Below, in pieces: positions 1 to 8,240 of a DNA stretch of 64,000 bases (the first letter of the stretch is position 1; the number at the start of each line of letters is the position of its first letter). The notes beneath the pieces were generated by a model that was not told where the DNA came from, ran no database searches, and was given only the letters and a program-made list of their open reading frames with translations. The translations under genes were made by a program, and so were the position numbers. Source of the DNA: G963664835 sp963664835 (GTDB lineage: Bacteria > Chloroflexota > UBA6077 > FW602-bin22 > JBCLEL01); the NCBI GenBank assembly GCA_963664835.2, contig CAXXUG010000014.1, positions 1 through 64,000 of the forward strand, written 5' to 3'.

Positions 1-603
1 CGCCAAAGAGCGGACAATGTTCCATTTGATACCGCAGTCCACCACCACGATCCGTGGCATCGCTTCATTAGGGTTTGGTTCGTACTCGAGGCCGGCCAGC
101 GCGCCAACTGTGTCGCCGACGGCGTCTATCTGACTGACGCTCGGCACCTCTCGTACCATTGCGACCATCTCGGCCGGAGATTCCTTACGTTCGCCCTGCA
201 GCAGGACGCCGCGCATTGTGCCTGTCGTTCGTATTCGCCTGGTGATCGCGCGTGTGTCCACTCCGCTGATGCCAGGAACACCGGCTTGCTCCAACATCTC
301 ATCAAGCGATCTCTCCGCATAGCAGTTCGAATAGTCATCGTAGTACTCGCGGACGATCAAGCCCGCAACCCAGGGCGCGTCAGATTCGAGGTCCCGGCCG
401 GTGACCCCATAGTTGCCAATCAACGGATAGGTCATCACCACCATCTGCCCGCGATAGGATGCGTCTGTGCAAATCTCCTGGTAGCCGGTCATACTAGTAT
501 TGAATACAACCTCGGCGGCAGCGTCGCCCGAATGGCCGAATCCGTATCCCTGGTGGAAACTGCCATCCTCCAAAACCAGCACAGCGGAACGCCGTTCGCT
601 CAT
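1..603 (-). CDS. carA: Carbamoyl-phosphate synthase small subunit, N-terminal part
   Basis: The reading frame runs from an ATG at 603 to the window edge without a stop, so only the first 201 residues are present. CarA is the glutaminase subunit that supplies ammonia for carbamoyl phosphate in pyrimidine and arginine synthesis. The N-terminal domain is recognisable: an opening SAVLVLEDGSFHQGYGFG, then FNTSMTGYQEI and SDAPWVAGLIVRE. The C-terminal amidotransferase half with its catalytic Cys lies outside the window. The ATG overlaps the pyrC stop by four bases (ATGA), so carA is translationally coupled and is the last visible gene of the pyr operon; carB may follow outside. Confidence 0.93.
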   Translation of the reverse strand, partial: MSERRSAVLVLEDGSFHQGYGFGHSGDAAAEVVFNTSMTGYQEICTDASYRGQMVVMTYPLIGNYGVTGRDLESDAPWVAGLIVREYYDDYSNCYAERSLDEMLEQAGVPGISGVDTRAITRRIRTTGTMRGVLLQGERKESPAEMVAMVREVPSVSQIDAVGDTVGALAGLEYEPNPNEAMPRIVVVDCGIKWNIVRSLA

Positions 604-1955
604 GCGCCGGCACCCAACGGCAATTTCGGGACCAATTGCCCGTCCACGTGGACCAACTTACCTGCAACGGCTGTGGCAACTACTTTCCCAACCAATCTTT
701 GACCGATCAACGGCGTATTCTTGCCTTTGGAGTGCATCTTGCCTTCTTCAAGAGTCCACTCCACGTTTGGGTCGAATACCGTCACATCACCTGCGTCTCC
801 GACCCTCAGTCGGCCGGCCGGCAGTCCGTAGGCGCGGGCGGGGTCAATCGTCAACCTCGAGATCATCAAGTCCATTTCCAGATCGCCGGCGTGGACCAAG
901 CGCAACAAGGCGGAGAGCGCAGTCTCGAACCCGGAAATGCCGAATGCCGCCAGCCCGTACTCGCACAGCTTATCTGGACTGGCATGAGGAGCATGGTCCG
1001 TCGCAATGAGATCCAGAGTCCCGTCTTTGAGACCCTTGATCAATGCTTGCCTGTCCTCTTCGCTACGCAGCGGCGGATTCACTTTGGTACTGGTATCGTA
1101 CGGCGCTGCTACCTTGCCGTCCCAACGTTGGCCGGCAACCCAATCATCCGTCATCGTGAGGTGGTGAGGCATCACCTCGGCGGTGACCGGAGCGCCATGG
1201 TCCTTGGCCCAACGCACCAACTCGACCCCCCTGACGGTGGTCACGTGACAGAAATGAAGCCGGCCGCCAGTCTGTAGGGACAAGAGCAGGTCTCGGGCGA
1301 TCATGGACTCCTCGCCAACGGCCGGCCAACCCTTGAGCCCCAACTGCCAGGAGACTCGTCCCTCGTGCATCAGGCCGCCGGATGTGAGATGTGCGTCTTC
1401 GCAGTGAGGTGAGATCGGCAGCCCGGTCAGCCTGGCGTATTCCAATGCCCTCCGCATCAACTCGCTGTTCATCACCGGCATACCGTCGTCGGAAAAGGCC
1501 ACAGCGCCTGCGTCGGCCAGCTCGGTCATATCTACCAGCCGCTTGCCGGCCATGCCCCTGCTTACGCAGGCCACTTGCCGGACATTCACCGCGGCAGTGG
1601 CCTCGGCAGTGCGACGCACGTAGTCCAACCCTGCAACCGAGTCAATTGGTGGCGTGGTGTTGGCCATTGCGCAGATCGTCGTGAAACCACCGGCGGCGGC
1701 AGCGCGCGCGCCGGTGGCGATTGTCTCCTTGTCCTCCTGACCTGGGTCGCGAAGATGGCTATGCACGTCTACGAAGCCCGGCGTGACGACCAACCCGGCC
1801 CCATCGATCACATTAAGACGCTCAGTCGAATCCAAGCGCGTGTCTTCACCAACGACCGCCACCCTGCCATCGGCGATCAGTAGGTCGCCAACTAGGTCAA
1901 GCCCCTGGGCCACGTCGATTATTCTGCCACCTCTGACGAACAGGTCTGCCATCAT
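600..1955 (-). CDS. pyrC: Dihydroorotase
   Basis: This 451-residue protein is a class I-type dihydroorotase, a cytosolic zinc amidohydrolase that closes N-carbamoyl-aspartate to dihydroorotate. The metal-binding HxH is at residues 65 and 67 in DVHSHLRDPG, and the late ATDHAPH motif supplies the catalytic Asp. Length is normal for the family. Its ATG overlaps the pyrB stop by four bases and its stop overlaps the carA start by four, so pyrB-pyrC-carA are tightly coupled. Several long open frames on the opposite strand here are shadows of this gene. Confidence 0.95.
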   Translation of the reverse strand: MMADLFVRGGRIIDVAQGLDLVGDLLIADGRVAVVGEDTRLDSTERLNVIDGAGLVVTPGFVDVHSHLRDPGQEDKETIATGARAAAAGGFTTICAMANTTPPIDSVAGLDYVRRTAEATAAVNVRQVACVSRGMAGKRLVDMTELADAGAVAFSDDGMPVMNSELMRRALEYARLTGLPISPHCEDAHLTSGGLMHEGRVSWQLGLKGWPAVGEESMIARDLLLSLQTGGRLHFCHVTTVRGVELVRWAKDHGAPVTAEVMPHHLTMTDDWVAGQRWDGKVAAPYDTSTKVNPPLRSEEDRQALIKGLKDGTLDLIATDHAPHASPDKLCEYGLAAFGISGFETALSALLRLVHAGDLEMDLMISRLTIDPARAYGLPAGRLRVGDAGDVTVFDPNVEWTLEEGKMHSKGKNTPLIGQRLVGKVVATAVAGKLVHVDGQLVPKLPLGAGA

Positions 1956-2890
1956 ATCTCCTGCGTTTTACCCACCAACTCGTATAACAGCGCCATCCTC
2001 ACGGCTACCCCGTTGGTTACCTGTTCCTCGATCACCGACTGACTGCCGTATGCGACGTCCGGTGCAATCTCGACACCCTCGTTCATCGGCCCGGGATGCA
2101 TTACCAACGCGTTTGGATTGGCTCTCTTGAGTCGCTCGTCGTTGACCTGGTACTGAATAATGTACTCGCGAAGGCTGGGCAGGTAGGCGCCATCTTGCCG
2201 CTCCCGCTGGATACGGAGCGCCATCACCACGTCAGCATTTGTCAACGCCCTGTCCAGGTCGTACTCGACCTCGACCGCCGGCACGCCGTCGTACCCGCCG
2301 CAAGCATCCGCCGGCAGGAGCGTGGGCGGGCCAACCACCACAACGCCAGCGCCGGACTTAGTAAGTCCCCACAGATTGGATCTGGCGACCCGGCTATGGA
2401 GGATGTCGCCGACTATCACCACTTTCAGTCCATCGATCGAGCCAAATCGGTCGCGCATCGTGTACAGATCCAACAAGGCTTGCGTCGGGTGTGCATGCCA
2501 ACCGTCACCGGCGTTGATAACCGAGCCGGCAACGTGTTGGGCAATCAGGTGCGGCGATCCTGACTCAGAATGCCGGACGACGATCACGTCGGCTCCCAGA
2601 GCCTGCAGCGTCCGCATAGTGTCGACCAGCGACTCGCTCTTCGTGACCGAGCTGGTTGACGCGGTAACGCTGATCGTGTCCGCCGAAAGATTCTTCGCCG
2701 CCAGCTCGAAGGACACGCGGGTTCTCGTGCTTGCTTCATAGAACATGTTCACCACGGTAACCCCCCGCAGTGTCGGCACTCGACTGATGGGCCGACTGAG
2801 CACCTCTCTCATTGAATCTGTGGTCGTCATGACCTGGTCGATCTCATCTAGGCTGAAGTCGTCGAGATCGATCAAATGGCGCCGGCTCAT
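1952..2890 (-). CDS. pyrB: Aspartate carbamoyltransferase catalytic chain
   Basis: The 312-residue product is the catalytic subunit of aspartate transcarbamoylase, which joins carbamoyl phosphate to aspartate. The carbamoyl-phosphate loop STRTR is at residues 54-58 and HPTQ at 134-137, with the conserved MHPGPMNEGVEI near the C-terminus. No pyrI regulatory chain is seen nearby. It overlaps pyrR upstream (ATGA at 2887-2890) and pyrC downstream, so it is part of one mRNA under the PyrR attenuator. Confidence 0.96.
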   Translation of the reverse strand: MSRRHLIDLDDFSLDEIDQVMTTTDSMREVLSRPISRVPTLRGVTVVNMFYEASTRTRVSFELAAKNLSADTISVTASTSSVTKSESLVDTMRTLQALGADVIVVRHSESGSPHLIAQHVAGSVINAGDGWHAHPTQALLDLYTMRDRFGSIDGLKVVIVGDILHSRVARSNLWGLTKSGAGVVVVGPPTLLPADACGGYDGVPAVEVEYDLDRALTNADVVMALRIQRERQDGAYLPSLREYIIQYQVNDERLKRANPNALVMHPGPMNEGVEIAPDVAYGSQSVIEEQVTNGVAVRMALLYELVGKTQEI

Positions 2891-3465
2891 CGGTCTCCCT
2901 CGCCAATTGGGACTATCGATACTTGGTCTACACCGTCCACCTCGTCCAGCTCGACCCTTACCTCTTCCTCCCTGGCTGTCGGTACATTCTTGCCCACGTA
3001 ATCCGGCCTGATCGGCAGCTCACGGTGACCGCGGTCAACCAGTACCGCCAACTGGATGCTGTGCGGCCGTCCGTAGTCCATGATCTCGTCCATCGCCGCG
3101 CGAATCGAACGGCCGGTGTACAGCACGTCATCCACAAGGATCACTTGCAGACCGGTCACGTCGACCGGGATATCGCTACGGCCGACCAACGGTTGCAACG
3201 GCCGGCTGGCCAGGTCGTCGCGGTGGAAGGTGATGTCGATCTGTCCCTGTGGAATACGTCGGTCTTCCATGCGCTCGAGCAACTTCGCCAGTCGATGGGC
3301 CAGGGGAACGCCGCGAGTGAGCAGGCCGACCAGTACCGCGTCCTCGATGCCCCTGTTGCGCTCGACAATCTCATGAGCGATGCGGGCCAAAGCTCTGCGT
3401 ATTTCTGGCTCGCCCATTATCGTTTTTTCAGTCATGGCGAGGTCCCGAGGGCGGTTTGTGGGCAC
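2887..3465 (-). CDS. pyrR: Bifunctional pyr operon regulator / uracil phosphoribosyltransferase
   Basis: PyrR binds pyr leader RNA when UMP is high and stops the operon; many members also make UMP from uracil and PRPP. The PRPP motif VILVDDVLYTGRS lies at residues 108-120. The start used is a GTG at 3465 with an AAGGGG Shine-Dalgarno whose bases also form the 3' arm of the leader terminator. An ATG at 3435 (MTEKTIMGEP) is an alternative that fits the usual family length of about 180. The gene is the first of pyrR-pyrB-pyrC-carA, and the PyrR target sits directly upstream at 3530-3562. Confidence 0.95.
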   Translation of the reverse strand: MPTNRPRDLAMTEKTIMGEPEIRRALARIAHEIVERNRGIEDAVLVGLLTRGVPLAHRLAKLLERMEDRRIPQGQIDITFHRDDLASRPLQPLVGRSDIPVDVTGLQVILVDDVLYTGRSIRAAMDEIMDYGRPHSIQLAVLVDRGHRELPIRPDYVGKNVPTAREEEVRVELDEVDGVDQVSIVPIGEGDR

Positions 3466-3507
3466 AAAAATCCCCTTGCCGTCGATGCGAATGCATCTCG
3501 CAAGGGG
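3466..3507 (-). terminator. Intrinsic attenuator hairpin of the pyr leader
   Basis: Read on the minus strand, CCCCTTGC (3500-3507) pairs with GCAAGGGG (3472-3479) around an inner GATGC/GCATC stem, and a short T-run follows. The 3' arm contains the AAGGGG ribosome site of the GTG start of pyrR. The hairpin could therefore stop transcription, block translation, or both. It lies just downstream of the PyrR-binding element, as in known PyrR attenuators. Confidence 0.75.
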
Positions 3508-3529
3508 CGTAGGGCGTCATTACAGGCTC

Positions 3530-3562
3530 TCCTTTCCAGCCTCACAGGACCGGTTTAAAGGA
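3530..3562 (-). promoter_or_regulatory. PyrR-binding RNA element
   Basis: On the minus strand the leader reads TCCTTTAAACCGG followed by TCCTGTGAGGCTGGAAAGGA. This has the blocks of the classic PyrR anti-antiterminator (CCUUUAA, GUCC-GAGAGGCU, AAGGA). It is followed within 25 bases by the attenuator hairpin and then pyrR itself. UMP-bound PyrR is expected to hold this loop and so favour the terminator. Confidence 0.8.
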
Positions 3563-3605
3563 ACCCCGGCCGATTAGACCGTAGTCAATGCCGGTTGCCC
3601 GAAAG

Positions 3606-3632
3606 ATTATCATGGGCCGGCCTGCTATTCAA
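3606..3632 (-). promoter_or_regulatory. Possible pyr operon promoter
   Basis: On the minus strand TTGAAT (3627-3632) and GATAAT (3606-3611) are 15 bases apart, a short but usable spacing. Transcription from here would give a leader of about 130 bases containing the PyrR site and attenuator. This is a pattern match only. Confidence 0.35.
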
Positions 3633-3707
3633 ATCAGACCGTGCGCGTTGGTTCGACCTCAAGTGCTCGAGCTTGTTGCCTCGATTCGCCTTCGAAGGTT
3701 ACCTGGG

Positions 3708-3761
3708 GTGTGAAAACCGAACATGCGTGTTATACTTCTGCCGTAGTCGCAGGTTTCACAC
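3708..3761 (+). promoter_or_regulatory. Promoter with flanking inverted repeat upstream of the dioxygenase gene
   Basis: TATACT at 3731-3736 is a good -10 box. It is bracketed by GTGTGAAAACC (3708-3718) and the near-perfect reverse complement GGTTTCACAC (3752-3761). One arm overlaps the -35 position and the other the start of the transcript, the layout expected of a repressor operator. The rest of 3563-3942 (about 340 bases without a gene) shows no further structure I can name. Confidence 0.45.
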
Positions 3762-3942
3762 AGGCAAATTGATGACGAGGGTTCGTCTCGGTCGCGCGGA
3801 CTTGATTGAGACCAAGGGGTCGCGTCGTCGTTTCCCGTGATAGACTTCGGCCGGCGCTCGCCGTCGGCCCGCACTATCGGGGCCGCCAGCGCTCTATTCT
3901 GGTTCCATGCGCCGGCAAAACCCCAAGAGGAGGTTGTGACGA

Positions 3943-5160
3943 ATGCAGGCAAAGATTGATAGTCAGCGATTTAACGAGCAAGGATACTTGATCATTCCGG
4001 GCCTTGTGCCCGAAAACGAGCTCGACGACCGGCGGGCGCAGTACGAGAACTTGCTCGAGAAACAGAAGATGGTTTGGGTGCGGAACCGGAAGCCGGGCGA
4101 CCCACCCGGTGGTAGATGGGACTACGCCGAGCATCCCACGGTCGACATCGGCTTTAACCCTGGGATCGTCGATCAGGAAAACTCCAAGGCGATCGACATC
4201 TGGATGCAAGAGAACACGCTCGGCACGAGTCGCCTCCTGATGCGCAGTCATGACGCGGCGCCGATTTATATGCAGATGATGTGCAGCCCGGTGACCAATC
4301 ACGGACCCGGCAGGTGGCATCGGGACATACACCCTGAAGACATGGCACCCTTGGAAGCGCTGCAGAAGGACGTGGAGGAAAACGGTCCCAGACAGGTCCA
4401 GTGGAATATCCCACTCTACGACGACGACGTCCTCTGGATAATTCCCGGCAGCCACTCACGTCCGAATACGGAAGAAGAAAACAGGCTCTTGGCCGCCAAT
4501 CCCCGCCAGCCCTTGCCAGGCGGAATGCCGGTTGAGCTGAAAGCGGGCGACGCGGTCGTCTATAACAACTATCTCCTACACTGGGGCAGCAACTACAGCA
4601 CCAAGCTCCGGCGCATAGTCCACGGTACGTTTGGGCATTTCACCTATTATCCGGACCCCGGCATCGGAGACTTCCTTTCGTCTGCGCCCCAATCTACCTT
4701 TCAGGATTGGGTCGAACGGAGCGAACGGGTCCGGAACGCGACCGAAGCGGCGCTTCGATCGGTCATCAACCGGGACGCGCCCGGCTATCGTGCGGCCCTC
4801 GAAGATCTGCACCCCGGCGCCGGCAACAGTGGAAAGTCGTTATTCACGATATTCCTGTCCAAGGCGACAAACCAACTCCAGAACCTGAAGCGCCCGGACT
4901 TCGATACTCTGCCCGAACAGGTGCGCAAGCGGGCCGTTACCGCGCATCCATTCGCGCTGTGTTGGGGCGAAGAGTTCGGCCGGCGATTCACTCCGGCCGA
5001 GGCGGAAACCTTGGTGCAAAGGTTTCAGAAGCTCGACTCCAGGCTCCAAAATGACGAGGGGACTTTCGAGCCAGGCTTCCAATCGCAACCGATGCGCTAC
5101 ATCTTCAGCCGCATGCCGGCCGGCGCGGATTACGAGTCGTTCATCGCTGATTGGGCCTAA
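3943..5160 (+). CDS. Phytanoyl-CoA dioxygenase (PhyH) family protein
   Basis: This 405-residue cytosolic protein has the fold signature of Fe(II)/2-oxoglutarate oxygenases of the PhyH type. The metal-binding HxD is H126-R-D128 in GRWHRDIHP, the distal His is H213 in LLHWGSN, and Arg 223/224 is placed to bind 2-oxoglutarate. IIPGSH at 166-171 is the usual loop of the family. The ATG has a GAGGAGG ribosome site. It is longer than typical members (250-300), with about 150 extra C-terminal residues. The substrate cannot be told from sequence. Two further PhyH genes lie at 6305 and 13923. Confidence 0.85.
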   Translation: MQAKIDSQRFNEQGYLIIPGLVPENELDDRRAQYENLLEKQKMVWVRNRKPGDPPGGRWDYAEHPTVDIGFNPGIVDQENSKAIDIWMQENTLGTSRLLMRSHDAAPIYMQMMCSPVTNHGPGRWHRDIHPEDMAPLEALQKDVEENGPRQVQWNIPLYDDDVLWIIPGSHSRPNTEEENRLLAANPRQPLPGGMPVELKAGDAVVYNNYLLHWGSNYSTKLRRIVHGTFGHFTYYPDPGIGDFLSSAPQSTFQDWVERSERVRNATEAALRSVINRDAPGYRAALEDLHPGAGNSGKSLFTIFLSKATNQLQNLKRPDFDTLPEQVRKRAVTAHPFALCWGEEFGRRFTPAEAETLVQRFQKLDSRLQNDEGTFEPGFQSQPMRYIFSRMPAGADYESFIADWA

Positions 5161-5368
5161 TCGAGCTCCAATGCGGGAAGGAAGCTGCTCCTAGTCGCGA
5201 GTCAAAAGGTTAGGGGATGTCACAATTTGGCGATGATCCGAATGTAGCGCGGATTCGAACGAGAACCGTCGCCATACGGACGTTTCCCTACATGCATATT
5301 GATCTGTCGACAACCGGACTCGTAGGGATTCCGGCAGATTTGGCTACAAGATCTGGGCAGGTCTGGCG

Positions 5369-6112
5369 TTGAGAGTAGACCAGATCGCCGGGTTGGCCAT
5401 ACTCGGCCTTGTGCTGGTCGCGCTAGTAATCAACACTTTTCCTGAAGACTCAATCACCGACAACCGGCTTGTCCAAACGGATTTCCCGACCGCCACCATC
5501 GCGCCGAAGCCGGCATCGACTCGGAATCTCACGCCGCCAAGAAGGTCGCGCCTTCCCGCTCGAGCGACCTCGACGCCGACTCAATACACGCCGGCGACTC
5601 AGCCAAGTGTTGCGTCACCAACCCCCACGCTCGAGCCCACCGAGACCGGGGTCCGCCAGGCGCCCAATACTCCGACGATACGGTTGGCACCTGCAACCGC
5701 GACCCTGGCTCCAGCTACGATTCCGCCGACAATCACGGCCGTTCCCTCGCCATCGCCGGCCGCTGAAGCTCCGCCGGCGACTCCCACAACGGAAGACTCA
5801 CCATACCTCCACATCATCGAGACCTCCTGCAAGACTCGGCCGGAATGGGTGGCCATCAAGAATGATGGTGTAACCGACCAGGACATGTCTGGCTGGCAAC
5901 TACATGATGACCGGGAAAATCCCGTTCCATTCGTTTTTCCAAGCGGCTATCGATTGCCGGCAGGTCTCGAAGTCAAAGTCTGGTCGTACGGGGCTGGAAA
6001 TGGTACCGAATTCGACCTCGATTGGACCACCAGGGCCGTCTGGAACAATGACGGTGACGTGATTTTCCTTCGCGACCACAGCGGGCGACTGATCGCAGAG
6101 CGGTCTTGTTAG
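5369..6112 (+). CDS. Membrane-anchored lamin-tail-domain protein
   Basis: The 247-residue product starts with a hydrophobic segment (about residues 5-23, IAGLAILGLVLVALVI), then a Thr/Pro-rich stalk to about residue 140, then a C-terminal domain with the pattern of lamin-tail (LTD) domains: WVAIKNDG, DMSGWQLHD, FPSGYRLPAG, VWNNDGDVIFL and a final basic-acidic strand. LTD domains in bacteria are extracellular beta-sandwich modules, often on secreted nucleases or surface proteins; here no enzyme is attached. The start is a TTG with no strong ribosome site, so the exact N-terminus is uncertain. It stands alone between two dioxygenase genes. Confidence 0.7.
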   Translation: MRVDQIAGLAILGLVLVALVINTFPEDSITDNRLVQTDFPTATIAPKPASTRNLTPPRRSRLPARATSTPTQYTPATQPSVASPTPTLEPTETGVRQAPNTPTIRLAPATATLAPATIPPTITAVPSPSPAAEAPPATPTTEDSPYLHIIETSCKTRPEWVAIKNDGVTDQDMSGWQLHDDRENPVPFVFPSGYRLPAGLEVKVWSYGAGNGTEFDLDWTTRAVWNNDGDVIFLRDHSGRLIAERSC

Positions 6113-6304
6113 CGCAGACAGATAGCCTCGCTAGTTTCAATGCGGGAGTTTTCGCGCGCACCCCAGGGTCGAATCGTCGCCCGTCCGATGCTCCACCTGG
6201 GACCCCAAGCGCCTGAATCTGGGTTTGTAATTCTTACCTGCTCCTCTTTGAACTCGGTTCACCCTGATATATCATTGGCATCTAGATCAATAAAGGGGGA
6301 CGCT

Positions 6305-7105
6305 ATGCTCTCAGCAGATCAGGTAACTCAGTTCAACAATCTTGGATTCTTGGATGTTCCAGACGTTTTGACCCCAGAGGAGACCACCTACTTCACCCGA
6401 GTTTTCGACGAGACGATGCGGCGATTGGAGGACTCCGGCTATTTCAACGAGGTAGCGGTCAGGGGATTCTCGAACGTCACTCGCGGCTACCGCCGTCAGG
6501 TCGTTCCACTGTTCGAGAAAGACGACAGATTTCTCGAGCTTCTCGACCACCCGCGGCTGAACGATCTGGTCGAGCAATTGCTGGGCGAAGACTGCATGCT
6601 GATCGAGCCCGGCGTCGGAGCGATCTTTTCTGGCGACAGCACCTGGCACTGCGACGTGGACGGCCCCTACGATTGGACCTGGGCCAAGTGCAACCTCTAC
6701 CTTGACGAGCCCACCTCCGAAACCGGCAGCTTCTATTTCATTCCGGGCAGTCATCTGCGCGAGTTCGGCGATCCTGTCGAAGACGCTCTGATAGCCGGCC
6801 AATTGGGAGGCGTCGAGACAGCCGAGATCCCGGGGGCATATCCGGTGGTACCGCGGCCGGGAAGCGTCGTCATCTTCAATCAGCTAACCCGTCACGCCTA
6901 TTTTGGTGGAAAAACACTCCGCCGTACCATCCTGATCAATTACGCTGAGGCGGCGCAAAAGCGTTGGCACGAGTACCAGTTGACCGGACGTATCAAGTAC
7001 TTCAGCGGGCATTGGGGCGAGCCAATGTTCTACGACCGGCTACTGGAATCCGCCGGCCCCCGCCGGCTCAAGCGCATAAAGACGCCGATGGAGTGGGCTC
7101 GCTAG
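6305..7105 (+). CDS. Phytanoyl-CoA dioxygenase (PhyH) family protein
   Basis: The 266-residue protein starts at an ATG with an AAAGGGGGA ribosome site; the frame is open further upstream but without such a site. HxD is H115-C-D117 in STWHCDVDG, the distal His is H197 in LTRHAYFGG and the 2-oxoglutarate Arg is 206 or 207. FIPGSH lies at 145-150. It is a typical-length member, different from the longer paralogue at 3943. It converges on the ABC permease gene at 7143. Confidence 0.88.
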   Translation: MLSADQVTQFNNLGFLDVPDVLTPEETTYFTRVFDETMRRLEDSGYFNEVAVRGFSNVTRGYRRQVVPLFEKDDRFLELLDHPRLNDLVEQLLGEDCMLIEPGVGAIFSGDSTWHCDVDGPYDWTWAKCNLYLDEPTSETGSFYFIPGSHLREFGDPVEDALIAGQLGGVETAEIPGAYPVVPRPGSVVIFNQLTRHAYFGGKTLRRTILINYAEAAQKRWHEYQLTGRIKYFSGHWGEPMFYDRLLESAGPRRLKRIKTPMEWAR

Positions 7106-7142
7106 CGATCGATCGGTCCGACCGAGCGGTAGGGCGTGCCGG

Positions 7143-8024
7143 CTAGCCCTTGAGAGCTCCCTGGGTGAGCCCCTTGATCAGGTAGGACTGGAACAGCAGG
7201 AAGAGTGCCCCAACCGGCAGTACGGTGAGCACCCCGGCCGCTGTCACCTCGCCCCAGTAGATACGTGAGTTCGTCTCGGTAGCGTTGAATAACCCGAGCG
7301 GCAGAGTTTTCCCGGCATTCTTCTGGACGAACGCCGATGCGTAGAGGAACTCGTTCCACGACGCGAGGAAGGCGAAGAGCCCGACGGCGATCAATCCAGG
7401 AATAGCTAGAGGCAAAATCACGTAGGCGAGCGCCTGCAACCTACCAGCTCCATCCATCCACGCTGCTTCTTCCAACTCGCGCGGCAACTCGTTGAAGTAT
7501 CCGACCAGCATCCAAATCGCGAACGGAAGGGCATTGGTCGAATGTGCCAATATGAGCCCCCACCAGGTGTTCAGCAGTCCAATGTCGCGCAGGATGACAA
7601 ACAGTGGGATCAGGAGAAGCACGTGTGGTATCAGGTAGATCAGCAGGATCACCACCATGAAGAGTTCTTTGCCCCGAAACATGAATCTTGATACCGAGTA
7701 GGCGGCGCACACTCCGGCAAAGAGACTCAGCACGACTGTACCGGCGGCGGCGATAAGACTATTCCTAAGAAGTAAAGTAAATGGAAACAACGCGCCAGTG
7801 ATGTTTGTGTAGTTATCCAGTGTAGGCACGGTTGGCGCCCACGACAGACCGACTGTGGCCAACTCTTGCTGAGACCTCAGCGAGTTGACGACAATCCAGT
7901 AAAGAGGAAACAGGACGAAGAAGGCGATGAAAACAGCCGACCCGTATACAATAGCGCTTTTCAGAATCCTGCGCCGGCGGCGCCGCGCCTTGGGCAAGCT
8001 TCGAATTTCGGGTACTGCGCTCAT
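7143..8024 (-). CDS. Carbohydrate ABC transporter permease, MalG type (duplicate copy)
   Basis: This 293-residue inner-membrane permease has a basic N-terminus, about six membrane segments and the EAA loop ELEEAAWMDGAG that docks the ATPase. It is almost the same protein as the gene at 8241, differing mainly in the first 20 residues and at scattered conservative positions. It has no upstream partner of its own: the bases before it (8021-8119) are a copy of the last 33 codons of the MalF-type gene. The copy is intact, so it may still be made. The duplicated unit is about 1.1 kb. Confidence 0.9.
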   Translation of the reverse strand: MSAVPEIRSLPKARRRRRRILKSAIVYGSAVFIAFFVLFPLYWIVVNSLRSQQELATVGLSWAPTVPTLDNYTNITGALFPFTLLLRNSLIAAAGTVVLSLFAGVCAAYSVSRFMFRGKELFMVVILLIYLIPHVLLLIPLFVILRDIGLLNTWWGLILAHSTNALPFAIWMLVGYFNELPRELEEAAWMDGAGRLQALAYVILPLAIPGLIAVGLFAFLASWNEFLYASAFVQKNAGKTLPLGLFNATETNSRIYWGEVTAAGVLTVLPVGALFLLFQSYLIKGLTQGALKG

Positions 8025-8119
8025 CGAAGCCCCACATCCACCCTGCGAGCGAGACGCAGGTAAAGGTACGAAAGCCCCAACATTACAACTCCGAGCGATA
8101 CCGCGATGGCAGCCGCATA
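8021..8119 (-). pseudogene. Duplicated 3' fragment of the MalF-type permease gene
   Basis: On the minus strand this stretch translates as YAAAIAVSLGVVMLGLSYLY and then a short basic tail to a TGA. It matches the C-terminus of the MalF-type permease at 9116. The ATGA overlap with the next gene is kept. Homology ends abruptly at 8119/8120, which marks the duplication breakpoint. The 120 bases from 8120 to 8240 are not part of a gene. Confidence 0.88.
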
Positions 8120-8240
8120 TTACGAGAACAGAGCAGAGAAGTAAATCCGAATCTGAGCCGTTACCCGGGGGCAATAGGTCGGTGGGCCCGCCTGCGTCGG
8201 TAAGTATAAATGGGTCCGACTGACCAGTCAGACGTGCCGG

